Source: an uncultured Lachnospiraceae bacterium (GTDB taxonomy: Bacteria > Bacillota > Clostridia > Lachnospirales > Lachnospiraceae). From it: a DNA stretch of 30,812 bases. This document shows, in pieces, positions 1 to 8,113 of the stretch. Each line of letters begins with the position of its first letter. Within the stretch, counting starts at the first letter, position 1. The notes beneath the pieces are model-generated. The model saw only the letters and a program-made list of their open reading frames with translations, did not search any database and had not been told where the DNA came from. The position numbers and the translations under genes are program-made. The DNA lies in the NCBI GenBank assembly GCA_910585995.1, contig CAJUGG010000026.1, forward strand, positions 1 to 30,812, written 5' to 3'.

Positions 1-171
1 AATGCTTCCTGATTCGCACAAAGAGTGCTGTGTAGATTGGAGCGGACAGGCTGTACTGTTTGTATGAGCCAGGCGGACACCCAAGTGTCCGATTGGAACA
101 TACAAACGGTACAGCCTGTCCGATACATTCTATGCAGACCTTTGTCGAATCAGGAAGCACTGTTTTGCGAC
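1..171. repeat. Nested palindromic repeat element, copy 1 (left end cut by window edge)
   Basis: Three nested inverted repeats are visible. The outer arms are 4-23 and 140-158 (GCTTCCTGATTCG on the left, one unpaired base). The middle arms are 43-66 and 99-122, 23 of 24 pairs. The inner hairpin is 74-80/85-91 (CGGACAC, loop CCAA, GTGTCCG). Between outer and middle arms lie AGTGCTGTGT (24-33) and a 24-nt block at 116-139; both recur in the element at 11434-11549 with 10/10 and 22/24 identity. After the outer arm comes GTTTTGCGA (162-170), also the end of copy 2, so its left partner is probably just outside the window. The right side lies inside the 3' end of the methyltransferase gene. It could also act as that gene's terminator. 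Confidence 0.8.
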
Positions 172-974
172 CGATCACGCAGCTCCCAAAAGGCTACCGC
201 ACTGGCCGCCGCTACATTCAGCGAATCCACCCCCTGCGCCATAGGAATACGCACCTGATAATCACAATCCCATATCGTACTCTCTGCCAACCCATCCCCC
301 TCAGTCCCCAACACCAAAGCCAGTCTCTCCTCCTTTTTCAGTCTCGGATCCGCAACAGACATCGCCTCCTTGGTAAGAGCCATCGCTGCCATCCGAAACC
401 CCATCTCCCGAAGCGTCCCAATCCATCCATCCCCAAGATACGTCCAGGGAATCTGAAACACCGTCCCCATACTCACCCGAATCGCCCTGCGGTACAGCGG
501 ATCACTACAATCCGGCGTCAACAACACCCCATCCATCGAAAGCGCCGCCGCACTCCGAAAAATCGCCCCCACATTCGTAGGATTCACCACATTCTCCAAC
601 ACCACAATCCTCTTAGCCCCCCTGCAGACCTCCTCCACCGTCCGAAGCCTCGGCCTTCCCATCGCACACAACATCCCCCTAGTCAACTGATACCCCGTTA
701 TCCGCGTCAAGACCTCCAGTTTAGCTGTATACAACGGAACATCCCCGCACCGCTCTATCATCCCCCTCATCTCCCTCTCCCAATACCTCTCCTCCGCCAA
801 AAAAGACAACGGCACACACCCCGCATCCAACGCCCTCTCAATCACCCTAGGACTCTCCGCTATAAAAATTCCCTTCTCCGGCTCATGCCGATTCAAAAGC
901 TGAACCTCCCGAAGCCTCGCATACACATCCAACTCCTTCGCCCCAAAATCCTCTATCCGAATCACCTTCACCAT
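150..974 (-). CDS. TrmH/SpoU-family RNA 2'-O-methyltransferase
   Basis: This 274-residue protein is a SPOUT-class RNA methyltransferase, expected to move a methyl group from S-adenosylmethionine to a ribose 2'-OH of rRNA or tRNA in the cytoplasm. All three SpoU motifs are present: motif 1 NPTNVGAIFR (131-140) with the catalytic-type Arg, motif 2 LVLGTEGDGL (220-229), and motif 3 with IPM..GVDSLNVAAA (243-257), which forms the knot. The N-terminal ~100 residues look like the RNA-binding substrate domain of TrmH proteins. The start at 974 follows GGAGAGGAGA, with an extended -10 further upstream. The gene is divergent from the prenyltransferase operon. Its last residues (QNSAS) and stop codon are encoded by the palindromic repeat, so the original C-terminus may have been replaced. 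The exact target nucleotide cannot be read from sequence. Confidence 0.93.
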   Translation of the reverse strand: MVKVIRIEDFGAKELDVYARLREVQLLNRHEPEKGIFIAESPRVIERALDAGCVPLSFLAEERYWEREMRGMIERCGDVPLYTAKLEVLTRITGYQLTRGMLCAMGRPRLRTVEEVCRGAKRIVVLENVVNPTNVGAIFRSAAALSMDGVLLTPDCSDPLYRRAIRVSMGTVFQIPWTYLGDGWIGTLREMGFRMAAMALTKEAMSVADPRLKKEERLALVLGTEGDGLAESTIWDCDYQVRIPMAQGVDSLNVAAASAVAFWELRDRSQNSAS

Positions 975-1006
975 CTCAACAATCTCCTCTCCTATATCTT
1001 TCCCCC

Positions 1007-1015
1007 ATTATACCA
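1007..1015 (-). promoter_or_regulatory. Extended -10 promoter of the TrmH-family gene
   Basis: On the minus strand the sequence reads TGGTATAAT, an extended -10 (TGnTATAAT), 33 bp upstream of the ATG. No good -35 lies at 17 bp, which fits an extended -10 promoter. Confidence 0.55.
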
Positions 1016-1063
1016 AATCTCCCCCATTAAAACACCCATTACAATCCTATCCCTCTCTCCTTC

Positions 1064-1092
1064 TTGCCTTTCTCCCCCAAATAATGTAAAAT
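1064..1092 (+). promoter_or_regulatory. Sigma-A-type promoter of the UbiA/dikinase/ligase/GNAT operon
   Basis: A -35 box TTGCCT (1064-1069) and a -10 box TAAAAT (1087-1092) are separated by exactly 17 bp, 20 bp upstream of the first ATG of the operon and before its AAAGGAG ribosome binding site. Confidence 0.6.
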
Positions 1093-1112
1093 AATAAAAA
1101 AAGGAGTCCCCC

Positions 1113-2012
1113 ATGTTCCAACGCCTCTCCCTCTACTTTAAAGAAATGTATCCCCTCCTCCCCCGCCTCGCCCTCGGCCTGATCATCTTCGGCGAGATTC
1201 ATTTCATTATCCTCCTGAACGCCGGCATCCGCACCTTCCATCTCGGTCCCCAGGAACTCATCGGCAGCTTTACCATCTTCAGTTTCCTTCTCTGGCTGCG
1301 CATCGCCGACGATTTTAAAGACTACGAATTAGACTGCCGTCTCTTTCCTGAGCGCCCCCTGCCCTCCGGCCGAGTCCACAAAAAAGACCTGGCCATTTTC
1401 GTCACCCTCCTGATCACCATTACGGTGCTTCTCAACTTATACTACATGAACAACTTCCCCTATTTTCTCTTCCTCTACCTCTACGGAACCCTGATGTCTT
1501 TGTGGTTTTTCAGCAAAAAGAAGATCCAGAAAAGTCTTCCTTTAGCACTTGTCACCCACAACCCTGTGCAGATGATTATGAATGTCTATATCATCTCCTT
1601 CACCTGCATCAAGTACCGCCTTCCCCTGATCACCTGGATCAACTTCCTCGCTGCCTGGACCCTGTATTTTCCGGCACTGATCTGGGAGATCGCCCGTAAG
1701 ATCCGCGCACCCAAAGACGAGACCGAATACGTCACTTACTCCCGTCTCTTTGGCTATTGCAAAGCCACACAATTTATCCTGCTCCTCACCTGGGTCGATA
1801 TCCTCACCAACTTTCTCCTGGTGTGGAACCTGAATAAATTTACTGTACTGGCACTCTTTTTAAATGTCTCCTGGATGAGTGTAAAATTTTTACAGTTTCT
1901 AAAAGACCCCACCCAGTTTGCCATCGTGGACAAAGTCGAACGCTACACGTATATCCAAGAATCTTTGATGCTTTTGACCATCCCTGTCTATCTGCTCTTT
2001 GGAAAAATATAA
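1113..2012 (+). CDS. UbiA-superfamily membrane prenyltransferase (atypical)
   Basis: A 299-residue polytopic membrane protein. The first Asp-rich motif of UbiA enzymes, N/D-D-x-x-D-x-x-x-D, is seen as DDFKDYELD (66-74) and is followed by RPLPSGRV (81-88), the usual UbiA context. The second Asp-rich region near 198-210 (KDETEYVTYSR) is degenerate compared with DxxxD. Several hydrophobic segments (about 15-37, 48-65, 93-134, 145-165, 172-192, 216-235, 239-258, 279-297) fit the all-helical fold. UbiA enzymes bind prenyl diphosphates through Mg2+ and attach the prenyl group to an aromatic ring, lipid or sugar; the acceptor here is unknown. The ATG at 1113 follows AAAGGAG. It is the first gene of a four-gene operon and ends 12 bp before the dikinase-like gene. 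The hydroxybenzoate and menaquinone pathway neighbours of classical UbiA/MenA are absent, which argues for a different product. Confidence 0.8.
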   Translation: MFQRLSLYFKEMYPLLPRLALGLIIFGEIHFIILLNAGIRTFHLGPQELIGSFTIFSFLLWLRIADDFKDYELDCRLFPERPLPSGRVHKKDLAIFVTLLITITVLLNLYYMNNFPYFLFLYLYGTLMSLWFFSKKKIQKSLPLALVTHNPVQMIMNVYIISFTCIKYRLPLITWINFLAAWTLYFPALIWEIARKIRAPKDETEYVTYSRLFGYCKATQFILLLTWVDILTNFLLVWNLNKFTVLALFLNVSWMSVKFLQFLKDPTQFAIVDKVERYTYIQESLMLLTIPVYLLFGKI

Positions 2013-2024
2013 GAGGAACCTGTT

Positions 2025-4415
2025 ATGATCATTCATCACAAAAACTATCGCATACACCCCTTAGGCCCAAAAGCCCGCAATCTGTTTCGCCTTATGGAAA
2101 ACGGATACCTTGTCCCACCCTTTTTCTGTGTCCAGAAATCCTTTCAGGAAGCAGAAGTCTTAGACTATCTGGCTGCGCATTTTCCAGATACTGCTCTCTT
2201 TTCCGTCCGTTCTGTGGCTTCCATAGAAGACGGTGCCAGACAATCCTGTGCCGGACAATTTCAGACTTTTCTTCGTGTTCCTAAAGAAATGGTCTGTACC
2301 CGTATAAAAGAAGTCTTCCTGGATGGCAAACGGGTAAAAGATCTGCCGGAGCACTCCTCTGCCCACCCTGTCCGTATGCAGGTAATGATCCAGGCGATGA
2401 TCGAATCCGACACCTCTGGCGTCCTGTTCACCGCCAATCCCCAGGGAATCTTAAATGAAAGCGTGATTGTCCTGGGTAATGGTACAGGTGATCAGGTGGT
2501 GGAAGACCGGACAGATACCACCACCTATTACTACCATCTCTCTGATCAGATTTATTATTATGAACAAGTCGGTGATGCACCTCTGCTTTCTGAAGTACAG
2601 ATCAAAGAGCTGGTCACTGCTTCTGAACAGATCAAACAACTGTTTCACATGGAATGTGATCTGGAATTTGCCTATCAGGATGGAAAGCTCTGGTTCCTTC
2701 AGGTACGCCCGATTACTACCATCTGTCCTAAAGATCCTATGATCATCTTAGACAACAGCAATATCGTGGAGAGCTATCCCGGCATCACACTCCCGCTGAC
2801 CCAGAGCTTTATCAGAAGCGCTTATTATCAGGTATTTAAAAATCTGCTATTGCATCTTACCGGTGAACCAAAGACCGTACAGCAATATGATTCTCTGTTA
2901 AAACATATGGTAGATATGGTCAATGGACGCGTCTATTACCGTATCAGCAATTGGTATGATGTGCTCCTCTTATTGCCATTTCATCAAAAAATTATCCCTG
3001 TCTGGCAGGAGATGATGGGTGTTCGTGACAGAACGATAAGCTCCTGTCCACATATCCGGATCCGGTGGACCACGCGGCTAAAAGTTATGATCTCTTTTTT
3101 TCGCCTGCTGTTCACCTGTCCTTTTCAGATGAGATCCCTGGATCACTATTTTACCAAAATCACCCGACACTTTGACTCTCTGCCTGTGGATACAGACGAT
3201 AACCGGATACTGCTTTCTTACTATCGTTCTCTGCAAAAGATGACCGTCAGACGATGGGATATCACACTGGTCAATGATATGTATGCTTTTCTCTTCACAG
3301 GGTTGTTAAAAGCGCACCTAAAGTCCAAAAAAATCCCGGACTATGACCAGCTTGCCAATCAATCGATCTCTGGTATCCATCAATTGGAGAGCTTAAAGCC
3401 CGTCCAAAAGCTGCAGAAGCTGGCAAGGTATACCCGATCTAAGTCCCGAAGGGCCGCACTTTTAGAGATTCATACCCATCAAGACTATGCTCGTTACTGG
3501 GCAAAGACCCAGGATGCCTTTACCAGACAATTAGACACCTATATTAAAACCTACGGCGACCGGACGATCGAAGAGCTTAAGCTGGAGAGCAAAACCTTTC
3601 GGACAGACCCCGTATTGCTGATCCAGCATCTGCTTCAGATTAGTGAAGGACCTCCAGATGCTCAATCATGCCGCCAAGAGAACAGAACGAATGTTCTCTC
3701 TAATCTCACTGGGATCTCTGCCCTTTTGGGCAGGCAGGCAGCTCTTGGCATCCGCAACCGGGAGAAGTCCAGACTGCACCGCAGCCGCCTCTATGGCATG
3801 ATGCGCACCTTAGTCCTTCAGATGGGAAAAAATCTGCAGACTCAAGGCCGTATCTTCCAAAAGGAGGACATCTTCTGGCTCTATACCTCAGATATTGTAC
3901 AAGCTGCCAAAGATCCCGCTATGAACCTTAAAAAGATTATAGAAAGGCGCAAGGAGCAATACCAGGGATTCTATCAGCTTCCAGCCTACTCCCGTTTAGT
4001 CTTTTCCGGCAAGATCAAACATAAGAATCCGCGCCGCATCGACTCCAAAGCCTATGACAGTAGGGCGCGAATCTACACAGGTACTGCCTGTTCTTCCGGG
4101 ACAGCTACCGGAAAGGTTCTGTTAGTCGATCATCCTTCCTTACAGCTTGACGTCAAAGACAAGATTTTAGTCACCAAGATGACAGACCCCGGATGGGTAT
4201 TTCTGATTGCCCAGGCCAGAGCTGTCGTCTCAGAGAAAGGCTCCCTGTTATCCCATACTGCCATTATCAGCAGAGAACTTGGCAAGCCCTCGATTGTGGG
4301 GATTTCCCATATTACAGAACGATTAAAAGACAACGACCTAGTGCAGGTGGACGGAGATTCCGGCACCCTGACCATCCTTCAAACAGTCCCAAGACAAGGA
4401 GAAAAACAATTATGA
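2025..4415 (+). CDS. PEP-synthase / rifampin-phosphotransferase-like dikinase
   Basis: A 796-residue protein with the architecture of dikinases that convert ATP to AMP plus Pi through a phosphohistidine and then phosphorylate a substrate. The N-terminal ATP-grasp domain (1-232) shows SVRSVASIEDG (60-70), AGQFQTF (76-82), VMIQAMI..SGVLFTANP (120-139) and DLEFAY..KLWFLQVRPIT (212-231). The swivelling His domain at the C-terminus (about 680-790) carries GSLLSHTAIISRELGKPS, with the phosphoryl-carrying His near 744. The roughly 440 residues between them resemble nothing I recognise. In rifampin phosphotransferases this region binds the antibiotic, and in PEP synthase a barrel domain sits elsewhere in the chain. 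I infer that it phosphorylates a small molecule or lipid made by the operon. The start follows AAGAGG at 2011-2016, and the stop overlaps the next ATG (ATGA at 4412). True PEP synthase is less likely given length, order and neighbours. Confidence 0.8.
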   Translation: MIIHHKNYRIHPLGPKARNLFRLMENGYLVPPFFCVQKSFQEAEVLDYLAAHFPDTALFSVRSVASIEDGARQSCAGQFQTFLRVPKEMVCTRIKEVFLDGKRVKDLPEHSSAHPVRMQVMIQAMIESDTSGVLFTANPQGILNESVIVLGNGTGDQVVEDRTDTTTYYYHLSDQIYYYEQVGDAPLLSEVQIKELVTASEQIKQLFHMECDLEFAYQDGKLWFLQVRPITTICPKDPMIILDNSNIVESYPGITLPLTQSFIRSAYYQVFKNLLLHLTGEPKTVQQYDSLLKHMVDMVNGRVYYRISNWYDVLLLLPFHQKIIPVWQEMMGVRDRTISSCPHIRIRWTTRLKVMISFFRLLFTCPFQMRSLDHYFTKITRHFDSLPVDTDDNRILLSYYRSLQKMTVRRWDITLVNDMYAFLFTGLLKAHLKSKKIPDYDQLANQSISGIHQLESLKPVQKLQKLARYTRSKSRRAALLEIHTHQDYARYWAKTQDAFTRQLDTYIKTYGDRTIEELKLESKTFRTDPVLLIQHLLQISEGPPDAQSCRQENRTNVLSNLTGISALLGRQAALGIRNREKSRLHRSRLYGMMRTLVLQMGKNLQTQGRIFQKEDIFWLYTSDIVQAAKDPAMNLKKIIERRKEQYQGFYQLPAYSRLVFSGKIKHKNPRRIDSKAYDSRARIYTGTACSSGTATGKVLLVDHPSLQLDVKDKILVTKMTDPGWVFLIAQARAVVSEKGSLLSHTAIISRELGKPSIVGISHITERLKDNDLVQVDGDSGTLTILQTVPRQGEKQL

Positions 4416-5842
4416 AAAGTATCCATGCCTATCTGGAAGACGACCTGCGCAAATGGGCCAGCCGCCCTTATATCAGTGTCAAATCCGGCCAGCACTATCA
4501 TGCACACACTTTTTCAGAGACGATTCATGATATCCGATGCCTCTCCAGGGCATTGCTGCAGCTACATCTGCAGGGAAAACAGATCATGATCTGTGCGGAT
4601 AATTCCTATGAATGGATCGTCCTCTATCTGTCCATCACGGGTTATGTGGGCATCTGCGTGCCAGTGGATAAGGAATGGACGGCTTACGATTTTGCACATA
4701 CACTGTCTGCGATAGAGATCTCTGCTGTCTTCTATTCTCGCTCCTGCAGGGAGAGAATCCAAAGTCTCTCCCTAGAGCATCCTGAGATCTTGTGGTACTG
4801 TATCGAAGACTGCCTGCCTCATCTGATCCAGGAAGGAGCTTCCTCCCCTCTTTTCCTTATTGGTCAGCCGATTCTTAACAAGACCGTGATGATCCTCTTT
4901 ACTTCCGGCACCACCAATCTCCCCAAAGCCATCCCTTTGACTCAGGAGAATCTCTTTGCCAACTGGGAGACCTTATATCGGCGCACACCTATGACAGAAC
5001 AGGATATCTCTTATGTATTTCTTCCTTTTCATCATGTCTATACCTGTGTGGCCAATATCTTATACACCATAATCTCCGGGATGCAGCTTTTCCTCGCCTC
5101 AGATCTTACCCAGGTGATCCCGGAACTGATTCAGATACGCCCCACCGTGGTATGCACCGTTCCTCTTTTTTTATACCGAATGTATGAAGCTATGGATGAA
5201 ATATTATTAGATACACTGCAAAATATCCGCTTCCTCTACTGCGGAGGAAGCTTTACCGATCCCAAGATCAAACAATATTTTATAGAAAATGGTGTCTGTC
5301 TGCTAGAAGCCTACGGCACAAGTGAGACTTCCTCTGTGATCGCTCTCTCCGTCCCTGGCGATCCGGATCTTGCCTGCAATGGCGTGGTCTTTGAAAATCT
5401 GGATGTTCAGATCCTGAACCCGGATGCCGCAGGGGTTGGTGAAATTATTGTCAAAGGGAAAAGTGTTTCTAAAGGATACCTCAACCGAAACGATCACTAT
5501 TCAGAATTTGACCAGGACGGCTCTTATCACACGGGAGACTTAGGGTATCTGGACCAGAGCGGACACTTATATCTCAAGGGCCGTAAAAAACGCATGATCC
5601 TCACCGCCAACGGCAAAAATGTCTACGTGGACGAGCTAGAAGAGCTGATCCTTCAAGACCCGCAGATCCACGCAGTAAAAGTATGGGAAGAAGATCACCA
5701 CCCGGCAGCCCTTGTAGTCAGCGACCTGAACGAAGAAGCCATACAGCAGAAGATCCAGCAGATCAATCGGCTGCTGCCGCGCTATAAGCAGATCCGTAAA
5801 ATCTACCAAAAACCAGACACTCTAGGAGGTCGGATTAAATGA
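4412..5842 (+). CDS. AMP-dependent acyl ligase (adenylate-forming enzyme) with variant A10 motif
   Basis: A 476-residue member of the ANL superfamily, which activates a carboxylate as acyl-AMP and passes it to CoA or a carrier thiol. Motifs seen: A3 LFTSGTTNLPK (162-172), A5 EAYGTSE (299-305), A7 TGDLG (374-378) and A8 KGRKKRMILTANGKNVY (389-405). The C-terminus ends inside A10 as TLGGRIK (470-476), so the usual catalytic Lys of GKIxR is Arg474. I chose the ATG at 4412, which overlaps the dikinase stop (ATGA). An upstream in-frame extension to 4193 lies wholly inside the dikinase gene and does not resemble the family. The gene also overlaps the next one by ATGA at 5839, so translation is probably coupled. 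A fatty acid or aryl acid is the likely substrate but cannot be read. No carrier protein gene is nearby, so CoA is the simplest acceptor. Confidence 0.85.
   Translation: MKSIHAYLEDDLRKWASRPYISVKSGQHYHAHTFSETIHDIRCLSRALLQLHLQGKQIMICADNSYEWIVLYLSITGYVGICVPVDKEWTAYDFAHTLSAIEISAVFYSRSCRERIQSLSLEHPEILWYCIEDCLPHLIQEGASSPLFLIGQPILNKTVMILFTSGTTNLPKAIPLTQENLFANWETLYRRTPMTEQDISYVFLPFHHVYTCVANILYTIISGMQLFLASDLTQVIPELIQIRPTVVCTVPLFLYRMYEAMDEILLDTLQNIRFLYCGGSFTDPKIKQYFIENGVCLLEAYGTSETSSVIALSVPGDPDLACNGVVFENLDVQILNPDAAGVGEIIVKGKSVSKGYLNRNDHYSEFDQDGSYHTGDLGYLDQSGHLYLKGRKKRMILTANGKNVYVDELEELILQDPQIHAVKVWEEDHHPAALVVSDLNEEAIQQKIQQINRLLPRYKQIRKIYQKPDTLGGRIK
5823..5830 (+). promoter_or_regulatory. Shine-Dalgarno site inside the ligase A10 codons
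   Basis: TAGGAGGT is a near-perfect ribosome binding site 8 nt before the ATG at 5839. It lies within the last codons of the ligase gene and encodes part of its A10 motif (Leu-Gly-Gly). It fixes the start of the GNAT gene and supports coupled translation. Confidence 0.8.
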
Positions 5843-6915
5843 ACAATACCGTTATTACATTTTCAGAGGAATCTGCTGATATCCAGAGATTTTTAGATCT
5901 TCCCCGCAGGCTTTATTCTCCAAAAGAACGGATGCAGCAACCTGACGTAGAACAAAAGATTTTAAAAGGAACCCATATCCTTAGCCACTATTTTAAAATC
6001 TTTCCCTTGTTGGCGTCAGATGAGCAAGGCAACACCATAAGCAGAGCAATTCTTACCATCTATCCAGGTGACCCGGCAGCTTATCTGGGCTTTTTTGAGA
6101 GTGAAGACTGTGAAGAAGCGGTACGTCTCTTATTTGACAAAGCAGAAAGCATAGCAAAAAAATACAACTGTACCCGTATCATCGGCCCTGTGGATGCTTC
6201 CTTTTGGATTGGCTATCGTCTGAAGACAAACCATTTTGACAAGTCTTACACAGGGGAACCCTACAACAGAGACTATTATCTAAGGCTGTGGCAGTCTGCC
6301 GGCTATGCCATCACCGAACGCTATTACTCCAACCACTATGGCACCATTGCGCCCTCCTATCAAAATCCTCTGTTTTCTTCCCGTCTTGCGCAAAAACATG
6401 CCGAAGGCTATCAGATCATAAGTCCCTCCAAAGATACCTTTGACCATACTTTAAGAGAAGTCTATAGCCTGTTGATCGAGCTTTACAAGACCTTTCCTGC
6501 CTACAAGCCCATCACCTTAGAAGAGTTTGTCACCCTGTACAGCTATCTGAAAGATCTGATTCACTATCCGATGGTTAAGATGGCTTACTATCAGGAAAAA
6601 CCTGTCGGTTTTTTTATCAGCATCCCGGATTATAAAAACAGGATCTATGGGAAACTCTCCTTCTTCGATTACCTGTACATCTTAAGAACCCACAAAAAGC
6701 CCCGCTCCTATGTGATGCTCTATATGGGCATTGATGGCTCCCACCACGGCTTAGGAAAAGCCATGGCAGAAGCCATCAAGCAAGAACTCCAGCGAACTGG
6801 CGTCCCTTCGGTAGGTGCGCTGATCCGAAAGGGCAATATCAATAAAGATTATTTTCAGGAACTGATCGACTTCGAGTACGAGTATGTACTGCTTGCCAAA
6901 GAACTGCTCCCTTAG
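5839..6915 (+). CDS. BcerS-like GNAT-superfamily acyltransferase
   Basis: A 358-residue cytoplasmic protein resembling the BcerS-like group of GNAT acyltransferases. It opens with FLDLPRRLY (18-26), the usual start of that family, and goes on to YLGFFES, then a stretch reading TRIIGPVDAS..GYRLKT and GEPYNRDYYLRLWQSAGY, all characteristic spacings of the group. A second acetyltransferase-like half contains MGIDGSHHGLGKAMAEA, where GxxG/A-like turns bind acyl-CoA pyrophosphate in GNATs. The role proposed from context is transfer of the acyl group activated by the upstream ligase onto an amine or alcohol of the pathway product. It is the last gene of the operon: its start overlaps the ligase stop by ATGA, and its stop codon overlaps the stop of the convergent DUF4179 gene. 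Substrate and product are not known. Confidence 0.75.
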   Translation: MNNTVITFSEESADIQRFLDLPRRLYSPKERMQQPDVEQKILKGTHILSHYFKIFPLLASDEQGNTISRAILTIYPGDPAAYLGFFESEDCEEAVRLLFDKAESIAKKYNCTRIIGPVDASFWIGYRLKTNHFDKSYTGEPYNRDYYLRLWQSAGYAITERYYSNHYGTIAPSYQNPLFSSRLAQKHAEGYQIISPSKDTFDHTLREVYSLLIELYKTFPAYKPITLEEFVTLYSYLKDLIHYPMVKMAYYQEKPVGFFISIPDYKNRIYGKLSFFDYLYILRTHKKPRSYVMLYMGIDGSHHGLGKAMAEAIKQELQRTGVPSVGALIRKGNINKDYFQELIDFEYEYVLLAKELLP

Positions 6916-8102
6916 AATGTCACCTCCGTCTGGTACACTGCCTTCTTGGGCAGGTTGGTATAATTGTTTCCTTTACATTCATCCATATAGGTGTTATAGT
7001 CCACTACATAGATCGTCACTTTGCTGGTGTCTCTTCCATAGACCGAATAGATCTCTGCGTACTCTCCCTGAGACTCCAATGGTTTGCCCTCTGCATCACA
7101 GATAGCCACACAGTAATCTGCTGCACTCTTTCCCTCCGGGAAGATTGGCTCCGCGTACATCTCATAAGCCGTCTTGGTCACTTTCTGGATGCCGATGCCT
7201 TCCTCATTGGTCTCACCTAACTCCTTCTGGGTCGTATTTTCCCGATTCAGCTTGACATCCAGGGCAAAATCCCAGTTACCGGACAGATGCTCTCCTTCAT
7301 AATCCGCAAAGATATCTGTGATCTTCAACGTATAGGTAAATGCGTCCGGGATCTTGTCATTGTCTATGGGGTTCCACCCGTTTTCTTGGTCTAAGATACC
7401 CAGCATCATCAGATCTACGCGGATAATGCCAGCAAATGTATGTTCGTCTAAAAATTTCCCCTGGATATAGTATGGAGAAGAAGTCCCTTTGGCTGGGTCT
7501 CCTTCGTAGATCCCTTCTCCAGATGCAGAAAAATCAGCAGTTGAAGTGCTCTTAATATATAAGGTGCTGTAATCCACATACATCTCGGATTCTTCTTGTT
7601 CTGCATAAGAACCATATCGCGCAAAGGTTCTCATATAGTCGCTAAATCCCTCTTCTGATTCGATGCTGACCGCCAGATACATAGCCAGACTTTCATAATT
7701 ACATTCCGATATCGTAAAGATAATCCCGTTATCTTTCTTCACATAGGGACTGTTCTCTTCCTCTTCTTGTGTTACCAGTTGTACCGCATCCTTGGTAAAA
7801 TCACCCTGAAATCCCGTGTCCTCACCCACAGTACCAAATACATTGCCAATAAACGGCAGTTTTGCTGCCAGCGCCGGATTGGCTACACAGACAGTCACGC
7901 TTAGAACCATCGCCGCTGCCACCGAAGACATCCCCATAAGAAGTCCTTTTAAGCCCTTCTTTTGATGGGATCTTCCGCTCTCACTGCCAGATGCCTGAAT
8001 CTGTGCATAAGCTTCTTGTATCTTCTGCTGTATCACTGCGGACTCGTGTAAATCCTTACTTAGAATGTTCTGATAGTCTTTTTCTGTATATTCCTGTCTC
8101 AT
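6912..8102 (-). CDS. DUF4179 membrane protein, probable anti-sigma factor
   Basis: A 396-residue protein with a cytoplasmic N-terminus (1-50), one membrane segment (about 51-75, GLLMGMSSVAAAMVLSVTV), the sequence NPALAAKLPFIGNVFG right after it as in DUF4179 proteins, and a large extracytoplasmic beta-rich C-terminal part. DUF4179 proteins are commonly encoded directly after an ECF sigma factor and are thought to hold it inactive at the membrane until an envelope signal arrives. Here the sigma gene ends 11 bp upstream on the same strand. GGGGG precedes the ATG at 8102. The classical zinc-anti-sigma HxxxCxxC motif is not seen. The stop codon overlaps that of the convergent GNAT gene. The signal sensed is unknown. 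Confidence 0.8.
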   Translation of the reverse strand: MRQEYTEKDYQNILSKDLHESAVIQQKIQEAYAQIQASGSESGRSHQKKGLKGLLMGMSSVAAAMVLSVTVCVANPALAAKLPFIGNVFGTVGEDTGFQGDFTKDAVQLVTQEEEENSPYVKKDNGIIFTISECNYESLAMYLAVSIESEEGFSDYMRTFARYGSYAEQEESEMYVDYSTLYIKSTSTADFSASGEGIYEGDPAKGTSSPYYIQGKFLDEHTFAGIIRVDLMMLGILDQENGWNPIDNDKIPDAFTYTLKITDIFADYEGEHLSGNWDFALDVKLNRENTTQKELGETNEEGIGIQKVTKTAYEMYAEPIFPEGKSAADYCVAICDAEGKPLESQGEYAEIYSVYGRDTSKVTIYVVDYNTYMDECKGNNYTNLPKKAVYQTEVTF

Positions 8103-8113
8103 ATGTTACCCCC

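Noticed and set aside
60..1094. Long plus-strand open frame of 344 codons
   Set aside because: It is antisense to the methyltransferase gene, is made of low-complexity Pro/His/Arg residues from C-rich codons, and has no ribosome binding site.
4193..4411. N-terminal extension of the acyl ligase
   Set aside because: It lies entirely inside the dikinase gene in another frame and does not look like the ligase family; the ATG at 4412 overlaps the dikinase stop.
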